Under the pieces are notes generated by a model. It did no database searches. It had not been told where the DNA came from and saw only the letters and a list, made by a program, of their open reading frames with translations. This document shows, piece by piece, positions 7,296 through 7,571 of a stretch of DNA of 7,571 bases. The stretch's first letter is position 1. The number at the start of each line of letters is the position of its first letter. Made by a program: the position numbers and the translations under genes. This DNA is from Bdellovibrio sp. GTDB lineage: Bacteria > Bdellovibrionota > UBA1018. Location of the stretch: assembly GCA_016213345.1 (NCBI GenBank), contig JACRAO010000163.1, forward strand, positions 1 to 7,571, given 5' to 3'.

Positions 7296-7301
7296 TAATA
7301 A
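7274..7301. repeat. Two identical 10-bp palindromes, operator-like
   Basis: TTATTAATAA occurs at 7274-7283 and again at 7292-7301, separated by 8 bases (TTAGATTA), an 18-base period. Each copy is a perfect palindrome. The first fills part of the promoter spacer; the second overlaps the -10 box and the predicted transcription start. This is the layout expected for a repressor site controlling the gene that starts at 7304, but the bases are only A and T, so confidence is moderate. Confidence 0.5.
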
Positions 7302-7303
7302 AA

Positions 7304-7571
7304 ATGCGGATTTTTATAAATGAAAATTTACATAATGATTTCAGTATATTACTCACTGATAGGTCCATCGAATTAGCTGGAAATTTCTGGGGCATGGATG
7401 ATATTTTTGAAAAATCATTAATTAAATTGAGTATTTTTTATACACCTTTTGGATCCATATCACTTCTTTATGGACCTAGACAAATAGGAAAAACAGCTTC
7501 TCTAAAACTCTTCTTACATAAAGTCAGGGATTCGGAAACTCTGATTTTTACAGACTGTTCTATTTTGCTAA
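7304..7571 (+). CDS. P-loop ATPase, AAA_14-like, N-terminal part (cut by window edge)
   Basis: The frame from ATG 7304 stays open for 89 codons to the right edge. A Walker A motif, GPRQIGKT, lies at 57-64 after a beta-strand-like ISLLY and before a helix (ASLKLFLHKV); LIFTDCS (80-86) is the probable next strand. 'GPRQ.GKT' followed by a short helix and a strand ending in a polar or Cys residue is typical of AAA_14 ATPases, often joined to a C-terminal DUF4143 or nuclease-like domain and often found in accessory DNA. About 56 residues precede the P-loop, longer than in many members. Walker B and the C-terminus are outside the window, so the function is open. ATG 7304 is the first ATG after the in-frame stop at 7268-7270. 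There is no Shine-Dalgarno sequence, consistent with the near-leaderless promoter. Confidence 0.75.
   Translation, partial: MRIFINENLHNDFSILLTDRSIELAGNFWGMDDIFEKSLIKLSIFYTPFGSISLLYGPRQIGKTASLKLFLHKVRDSETLIFTDCSILL

Overview
The window is AT-rich and gene-dense. Five complete genes and one partial gene all read leftward on the minus strand. A degraded gene fragment and the start of an unrelated rightward gene lie at the right edge. The organism is a bacterium. The ATPase, permease, GldG-like and DUF4340 order occurs in several phyla. The low GC, the N-terminal zinc-ribbon Yip1 protein and the histidine kinase family seen in the remnant suggest a Bdellovibrionota-like or other former deltaproteobacterial lineage. 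That is an inference from family resemblance, not a firm assignment.

The main unit (6708 down to at least 1) starts at a promoter with exact consensus -35 and -10 hexamers. In transcription order it encodes an ABC ATPase (6642-5659), an ABC-2 type permease (5643-4882), a GldG/IFT52-like membrane-anchored protein (4873-3302), a DUF4340 membrane-anchored protein (3274-1700), a zinc-ribbon Yip1-like multi-pass membrane protein (1662-916) and a membrane-anchored zinc metallopeptidase cut by the window edge (870-1). Gaps are 8 to 45 bases. I see no terminator between the genes, and one ribosome binding site lies inside the last codons of the gene before it. This fits a single co-transcribed operon. 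The first four genes are the known GldA/GldF/GldG/DUF4340 type transporter set, whose substrate is unknown outside the gliding Bacteroidota. The last two genes may be lineage-specific partners.

The interval 6709-7303 contains no intact gene. Its minus strand carries the frameshifted C-terminal end of a hybrid sensor histidine kinase (mostly the receiver-like domain). The kinase body is missing. The remnant stops next to an opposite-strand gene (7304 to the right edge) that encodes the N-terminus of a P-loop ATPase of the AAA_14-like type. That gene has a sigma70-like promoter placed so close to its ATG that the mRNA would be almost leaderless. Two identical 10-bp palindromes overlap this promoter and look like an operator. 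The region 6766-7304 therefore looks like a recombination or insertion boundary between a core operon and accessory DNA.
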